DNA from: Helicobacter sp.
Lineage (GTDB): Bacteria > Campylobacterota > Campylobacteria > Campylobacterales > Helicobacteraceae
Assembly: GCF_022511165.1 (NCBI RefSeq)
Contig: NZ_JAFLSB010000017.1
Coordinates: forward strand, 1-27,918
Direction: 5' to 3'
DNA length: 27,918 bases
The number at the start of each line of letters is the position of its first letter. Position 1 is the stretch's first letter. A program made the translations under genes and the position numbers. This document shows, piece after piece, positions 24,167 through 27,918 of this stretch. The notes beneath the pieces were generated by a model. The model had not been told where the DNA came from. It did not search any database and saw nothing but the letters and a program-made list of their open reading frames with translations.

Positions 24167-24230
24167 TACAATACTACAAAGAAAAAAGATAGAGATAGGG
24201 GGCATTAGGGCTTTTTATCTTATATTTTTT
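24167..24230 (+). ncRNA. Possible short transcript or second terminator
   Basis: A -10-like TACAAT (24167-24172) is followed after about 14 bases by a stem with arms 24186-24195 and 24212-24221 (10 bp, two G-U) and then T6 at 24225-24230. This could be a ~50-base RNA with its own terminator, or simply the terminator of the OMP transcript. No known RNA family is recognised. Confidence 0.2.
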
Positions 24231-24353
24231 GTAAAAGTAGGAATAATCCTGCACAAAAATCGTAAATTAATATATTTTTTAAAGCAAAAAATATTATAAA
24301 AACTCGTGTAACAGGGATTTATAAAGGATTTTTTGAAAAGAAAAAAGTAATCG

Positions 24354-24429
24354 TGGTGGCTCGAGGCGGAATCGAACCACCGACACGGAGATTTTCAGTC
24401 TCCTGCTCTACCGACTGAGCTATCGAGCC
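24354..24429 (-). tRNA. tRNA-Phe (GAA)
   Basis: 76 bases including an encoded CCA (24354-24356). Acceptor stem GGCTCGA/TCGAGCC, D-arm with AGCTCAGTCGGTAGAGC, anticodon loop CTGAAAA with anticodon GAA, T-arm with GGTTCGATTCC. A TATAAT promoter lies about 34 bases upstream, so it is transcribed alone. It is a possible integration site in principle, but no integrase or duplicated 3' end is seen nearby. Confidence 0.97.
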
Positions 24430-24462
24430 ATAAGGGGATAAACACAAAAAATAAGAGTGCGG

Positions 24463-24468
24463 ATTATA
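24463..24468 (-). promoter_or_regulatory. -10 box of tRNA-Phe
   Basis: TATAAT on the minus strand, in context GTGTATAATCC, about 34 bases before the mature 5' end. It lies in the 90-base gap between moaA and the tRNA. Confidence 0.55.
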
Positions 24469-24519
24469 CACTAAGGCTTTTAAAACTTCGCTTAAATTTG
24501 AGATACTCGCCCTTTTTGC

Positions 24520-25566
24520 TTATCCGCCGGTATAGTAGAATGCACGAGTGGAATGTAGGTTTTTAGGCATATCCTGCCCCCATTGGTTTTTTTCGGGCTT
24601 ATTTTGGACAGCTTGGAGTAGAAGCTTTTTCATCTGCTCTTTATCACCTTGCAAGATAGCTTCTTTGAGTGATACGCTATCTTGGTAGTAAAGGCAGGGG
24701 CAAATCACCCCATCGCTTGTGAGGCGAATGCGATTACAAGAGGCACAAAAATCATCTTCGTGGGGCGAGATAATGCCAAAAATAAAGGGTTTTTGTGTGC
24801 TATCTTTGCTTTGATGGGTAAGTGAATCTTGCGCAAAAAGTGGGAGATTCTGCATAGGCGCAGTAAAATTTGCAATGCTATAAAGCTTAGCAGGACCAAA
24901 GCAGTCGCTTTTTTCTAATGTGGTGGGGTAATGCGTATTGATAATGCTTAAAATCTCCGCAGCCCTTAGTCCTTTTAAATCATCTTTTGCGTGAATATTT
25001 TCCATAAATTCAATAAACCTAATCCCAAAGCCATTATGATATGCAAAATGCAGCATATCTAAAATCTCATCATCATTAATACCTCGTAATGGCACCATAT
25101 TGAGCTTGATGCCAAGCCCACATTCTTTAGCTGCAGAGATACCTTTAAGAATTTGCTCCAATCCATCGCGTTTAGAAATAAGCTGCACACGCTCATTTTT
25201 AAGAGAATCTAAAGAAATATTAATGCGTGAAAGCCCTGCATCTTTGAGAGATTTGGCGTATTTTTCGAGCAAAAACGCATTGCTTGTAAGAGTGATTTCA
25301 ATATGAGGCGCATATTCATAAATTTGCGCGATAAACTCGCTCAAATCTGCTCGCAAAAGTGGCTCTCCACCGGTAATGCGAATTTTTTTTATGCCATTAT
25401 CAATAGCAATTTTGATAAAAGTAAGCATTTTTGGCAGAGGCAAGGCACTTTCATCTACAAAGGATTGGGGGGTGTTTGGCATACAATATTGGCAGCGAAA
25501 ATTACATTGTTTTGTAACCGATACGCGCATATAATCAATCGTTCGATGAAAAGAATCTACAAGCAT
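24520..25566 (-). CDS. moaA: GTP 3',8-cyclase MoaA
   Basis: Radical-SAM enzyme for the first step of molybdenum cofactor synthesis. 348 residues from the ATG at 25566, which has AGGG/AAGG in front; an upstream in-frame extension is hydrophobic and has no site. N-terminal cluster C21-x3-C25-x2-C28 (CNFRCQYC), GGEPLLR (66-72), C-terminal cluster C274-x2-C277-x13-C291, and the terminal Gly-Gly needed for activity in this family. TATAAT at 25604-25609 (minus) serves it. Divergent from mobA, another cofactor gene. Confidence 0.97.
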   Translation of the reverse strand: MLVDSFHRTIDYMRVSVTKQCNFRCQYCMPNTPQSFVDESALPLPKMLTFIKIAIDNGIKKIRITGGEPLLRADLSEFIAQIYEYAPHIEITLTSNAFLLEKYAKSLKDAGLSRINISLDSLKNERVQLISKRDGLEQILKGISAAKECGLGIKLNMVPLRGINDDEILDMLHFAYHNGFGIRFIEFMENIHAKDDLKGLRAAEILSIINTHYPTTLEKSDCFGPAKLYSIANFTAPMQNLPLFAQDSLTHQSKDSTQKPFIFGIISPHEDDFCASCNRIRLTSDGVICPCLYYQDSVSLKEAILQGDKEQMKKLLLQAVQNKPEKNQWGQDMPKNLHSTRAFYYTGG

Positions 25567-25603
25567 TACCTTCCCTACAATCCCTAAGTCAAACAAAAGC
25601 GTG

Positions 25604-25609
25604 ATTATA
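25604..25609 (-). promoter_or_regulatory. -10 box of moaA
   Basis: TATAAT on the minus strand, 38 bases before the moaA ATG. No ModE-like operator or molybdenum riboswitch is visible in the short leader. Confidence 0.5.
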
Positions 25610-25663
25610 CAAAATAAGTTACAATGATGATATATAGAGTGAAAAAAAATCACACATAAAGAA

Positions 25664-25669
25664 TATAAT
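25664..25669 (+). promoter_or_regulatory. -10 box of mobA
   Basis: TATAAT on the plus strand, 41 bases upstream of the mobA TTG start, in the moaA-mobA divergent region. Being upstream of mobA, it would also drive flhB. Confidence 0.5.
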
Positions 25670-25710
25670 GCGCCTAAATCAAAGGGCTAAGGGAGAGGGG
25701 GGAGTGAATC

Positions 25711-26292
25711 TTGACACAAAAGATAAAGATTCCGTGCGTGATTCTAGCGGGGGGTAAAAGCTCTCGTTTAGGCGTAGATAAGACGCAAATTGATTTTGGA
25801 GGGGAGAGTTTGAGTAAATGGGTTTTTACGCGCTTAAGCCATATATGCGAAAATGTGTATATTAGCGCAAAAAAGAGTGATAAATGGACTTTTCAAGCCC
25901 CATTTTTGATTGAAAAAAGTCGTGTTTTTGCCCCTCTTATAGGAATGATAAACGCCTTTGAAATGCTCAAAGCACAAGAAATACTTTTTGTGAGTGTGGA
26001 TACGCCATTTGTGAGCAAGCAGACTTTGTGGCATATCGCTCATTCAAACGCACCCATTGCCTATGCTCAAAGCACAAAGGCGCATTATTTGATTGCAAAA
26101 TGGCATATATGTTTGCTTGATGCACTCCTTGCAGCGCGTAAGTCTAAGCTTTATGCCTTGCATTATATTGTAGAATCTCACCCTCACATCAGCATTCCTG
26201 CTACAGAAGAGGAATGCTTAAATATCAATACGCAAGAGCATTATGCAGAGGCATTAAAACTTTTAGCATTAGGAGCAAGTAATGGCAGATGA
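25711..26292 (+). CDS. mobA: Molybdenum cofactor guanylyltransferase MobA
   Basis: Transfers GMP from GTP to molybdopterin to give the bis-MGD cofactor. 193 residues, normal for the family. Nucleotide-binding LAGGKSSRLGVDK (12-24) and the DTPF motif at 97-100 (VSVDTPFVSKQTL) are present. The start is TTG at 25711, preceded by GGGGAG with about 6 bases spacing; no ATG or GTG in frame precedes the LAGG motif. Divergent from moaA; the stop overlaps flhB by 11 bases, so a cofactor gene and a flagellar gene share a transcript. Confidence 0.94.
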   Translation: MTQKIKIPCVILAGGKSSRLGVDKTQIDFGGESLSKWVFTRLSHICENVYISAKKSDKWTFQAPFLIEKSRVFAPLIGMINAFEMLKAQEILFVSVDTPFVSKQTLWHIAHSNAPIAYAQSTKAHYLIAKWHICLLDALLAARKSKLYALHYIVESHPHISIPATEEECLNINTQEHYAEALKLLALGASNGR

Positions 26293-27415
26293 TGAGGAAA
26301 AAACCCAAGCCCCGAGCGCACATAAGATTCAAAAAGCAAGAGAAGAGGGCAATGTCAGCAAAAGCCCGGAATTTGCGGGTTTTTTCATTTTGCTTGTAGG
26401 GCTAGGGCTGATGTTTTTGCTCATACCTTTTTGGGTAAATGGAGCCGAGAAAATTTTTTTATATATCAATACCCTTACAAATCTTGATGTAGATGTTCGC
26501 TTACTAGGCGATATTATGTTAAGCATTACCCTTGAGGTGTGCATTATGCTTGCTCCGCTTTTTCTTGCGCTGATGATTACGGGGATTCTTGCTAATATCG
26601 CGCAATTTGGGCTTTTGCTCTCTCCAAAGGCGATTAAGCCTAAGCTCTCAAAAATTAATCCTATTAGTGGGATTAAGAATGTGATTTCACTCAAAAAAAT
26701 GCTCGATGGTTTTATGATTACATTAAAGGTATTTGTGGCTTTTATCGTGGGATTTGCGGTATTTGTGAGCTTTTTTGATGAGCTACCAAGCGTGTCAATG
26801 TCTGGGCTTTATGTGCAGATTCTATGGTTTAGAGAAAAGGCACTCATACTCATTGGGGTGCTTTTGATTTTGTTTTTTATTATGGCAGTAAGTGATTATC
26901 TCATCAAAAAATATCAATATACAAAAAGCCTCAAAATGAGTATCAAAGAAGTGAAAGACGAGTATAAGCAATATGAGCAAAGCCCCGAGATTAAGGCAAA
27001 GATTCGCCGGATGCAGCAAAAACTCGCCCAAAGTCGTATGATGCAGGAGATTCCTAACGCATCTGTTGTGATTACAAACCCTACGCATTATGCTGTGGCA
27101 CTGCGATATAGCGAGAAAGAGTATGGGCGGGGACTGCCCCCGATTCTAGTTGCAAAGGGCATAGATGAGCTGGCTATTCGTATTAAAAGTGTAGCAAGAG
27201 AGTATGGGATACGCATTATTGAGAATCCACCCCTTGCTCGAGCGATTTATAAACAGCTTGATTTAAACCAAATAATCCCTGCTGAACTCTATGGCGCGGT
27301 GGTGCAGGTGCTTAGCGAAGTGGCGCGGCTTAATGCAATGGAGGGAGATGACAGCCTAGGCAAATTGATTGAACGCGCTGTCAATAGAAGCGCTAATCAA
27401 AGAAGCGCAAACTAG
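26282..27415 (+). CDS. flhB: Flagellar export-gate protein FlhB
   Basis: Component of the flagellar type III export gate; its cytoplasmic tail self-cleaves to switch from rod/hook to filament export. 377 residues. N-terminal ADDEEKTQAPSAHKIQKAREEGNV is the family opening; four membrane segments (about 32-52, 83-112, 143-165, 186-206) precede the linker and the autocleavage motif N266-P267-T268-H269. ATG with AGGAG 6 bases upstream. The C-terminus ends in a small repeat, RSANQRSAN, beyond the usual tail, probably a recent 15-base duplication. It follows mobA with an 11-base overlap. Confidence 0.97.
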   Translation: MADDEEKTQAPSAHKIQKAREEGNVSKSPEFAGFFILLVGLGLMFLLIPFWVNGAEKIFLYINTLTNLDVDVRLLGDIMLSITLEVCIMLAPLFLALMITGILANIAQFGLLLSPKAIKPKLSKINPISGIKNVISLKKMLDGFMITLKVFVAFIVGFAVFVSFFDELPSVSMSGLYVQILWFREKALILIGVLLILFFIMAVSDYLIKKYQYTKSLKMSIKEVKDEYKQYEQSPEIKAKIRRMQQKLAQSRMMQEIPNASVVITNPTHYAVALRYSEKEYGRGLPPILVAKGIDELAIRIKSVAREYGIRIIENPPLARAIYKQLDLNQIIPAELYGAVVQVLSEVARLNAMEGDDSLGKLIERAVNRSANQRSAN

Positions 27416-27493
27416 AGCAGAGGCTATATAAGCTTGTGTGGTTTGGGCTATTTAGGTTAAGAGATAAACACATAGGCTTTGTAGGAGCTACTT

Positions 27494-27502
27494 TGCTATA
27501 AT
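27494..27502 (+). promoter_or_regulatory. Extended -10 promoter of the restriction-modification gene
   Basis: TGCTATAAT, a perfect extended -10 element, stands 31 bases before the ATG at 27533; the ribosome-binding site AAGGAG follows at 27522-27527. This is the best-matching promoter in the window. Confidence 0.65.
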
Positions 27503-27532
27503 AAGTGCGCTGTGAGACAAAAAGGAGCAAAA

Positions 27533-27918
27533 ATGGAATTTGAGCCAATTTCACTTCAAAGTTTTATAGAGACAAGCCCTAACACAAAGGATTTTGAGGG
27601 TTTTAAGGAGAAGGTGCAAGAGTATCTTAATAAATTTGATAAAAATAAAAAAAAGAGTGAAGATTACATTGTTGCAAATATTTTAAAACCATTCTTGCAA
27701 AATGATTTAGGTTTTAAGGAGGCGGAAGTCAAAGCTAATCCAAAAGGCAATAGTGCTATTGACCTCGCCTTGCTTAAAGATAATCAAGTTGAAGTTATTA
27801 TCGAAGCTAAAAAGCCAAATTCTAAAGATTTTTTTAGCAAAGAAAAACCAAACTGCAAAGCCCTACACGAGTGTATTTTATATTATCTAAGGGAAAGGGA
27901 GTGTGGAAATTTTGACCT
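27533..27918 (+). CDS. Probable type IIG restriction-modification enzyme, N-terminal part (runs off the window)
   Basis: 128 codons are present, with no stop before the window edge. The N-terminus reads MEFEPISLQSFIE and continues into a PD-(D/E)xK-like nuclease core: D77 in NSAIDLALL, then E91-A-K93 in VEVIIEAKKP, with helices before it (YIVANILKPFLQNDLGF). This arrangement opens many large single-chain restriction-methylation proteins (type IIG / Eco57I-like) in Helicobacter and Campylobacter. A stand-alone endonuclease is possible, since the methylase part is beyond the window. ATG with AAGGAG 5 bases upstream and its own promoter. Such genes are typically strain-variable. Confidence 0.6.
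   Translation, partial: MEFEPISLQSFIETSPNTKDFEGFKEKVQEYLNKFDKNKKKSEDYIVANILKPFLQNDLGFKEAEVKANPKGNSAIDLALLKDNQVEVIIEAKKPNSKDFFSKEKPNCKALHECILYYLRERECGNFD

Larger units (their letters stand above)
23989..24353. other. Non-coding stretch between OMP gene and tRNA-Phe
   Basis: About 365 bases without a credible ORF. It contains a strong hairpin at 24032-24064, motif copies (AGATTC at 24013, GAATCT at 24055, TAGAATCT at 24141-24148), and a possible small transcription unit at 24167-24230. Nothing else is recognisable. Confidence 0.5.

Noticed and set aside
24354..24429. tRNA-Phe as a genomic-island attachment site
   Set aside because: No integrase, no duplicated tRNA 3' end and no change in gene style nearby.
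25746..25751. G6 run near the mobA start
   Set aside because: It encodes the conserved Ala-Gly-Gly of the nucleotide-binding loop; too short to be a switch.
1..27918. CRISPR array, prophage or insertion sequence
   Set aside because: No spaced direct repeats, transposase or phage-like genes were seen on either strand.

Overview
The window is a gene-dense, AT-rich piece of chromosome that looks like a Helicobacter of the enterohepatic group (H. hepaticus / H. cinaedi type). Pointers are a flavin-dependent ThyX, a divergent ruvC/dnaA pair, a CPDC-type second thioredoxin, flagellar flhB, a small outer-membrane barrel gene behind a homopolymer tract, and a complete leucine operon, which H. pylori lacks. 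The species is inferred from gene content; no search was run. No IS element, prophage, CRISPR array or rRNA was seen. Gene overlaps of 1-17 bases are common.

Layout. (1) 106-4703, minus: leuA-leuC-leuD-leuB, the leucine branch, behind its own promoter. (2) 4845-6719: thyX (minus) and, divergently, a DUF354 GT-B-like protein. (3) 6716-14090, minus: ruvC followed by six tightly coupled genes for a type IV pilus / type II secretion-like machine: PilMN/GspL-like, PilO-like, PilP-like, MshL-type lipoprotein secretin, GspE ATPase and GspF platform. The order matches MSHA-pilus operons, and the family set resembles the Campylobacter Cts DNA-uptake genes. No pseudopilin or prepilin peptidase is in the window. 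(4) 14091-14251: ruvC-dnaA intergenic region with two in-phase DnaA-box-like sites, a candidate origin segment. (5) 14252-22678: dnaA overlapping an MFS transporter, then recG and gap (minus), an SDR dehydrogenase (plus) and a LtaS-like membrane phosphotransferase (minus). (6) 22700-24429: thioredoxin, a long non-coding stretch ending in A16 just upstream of an outer-membrane protein gene, another non-coding stretch and tRNA-Phe. (7) 24520-27415: moaA and mobA (molybdenum cofactor), then flhB overlapping mobA. (8) 27533-end: the 5' part of a probable type IIG restriction-modification gene behind a strong extended -10 promoter.

The most unusual signal belongs to no gene. The octamer TAGAATCT (or AGATTCTA) occurs about 27 times by eye count, against roughly two expected, on both strands, inside and between genes, and as an inverted pair at the leuA stop. 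That is how DNA-uptake sequences behave, and the window also carries a machine of the kind used for DNA uptake in Campylobacter. The link is a hypothesis. The second strong signal is the A16 tract beside the promoter of the outer-membrane protein, a likely phase- or level-variation switch.
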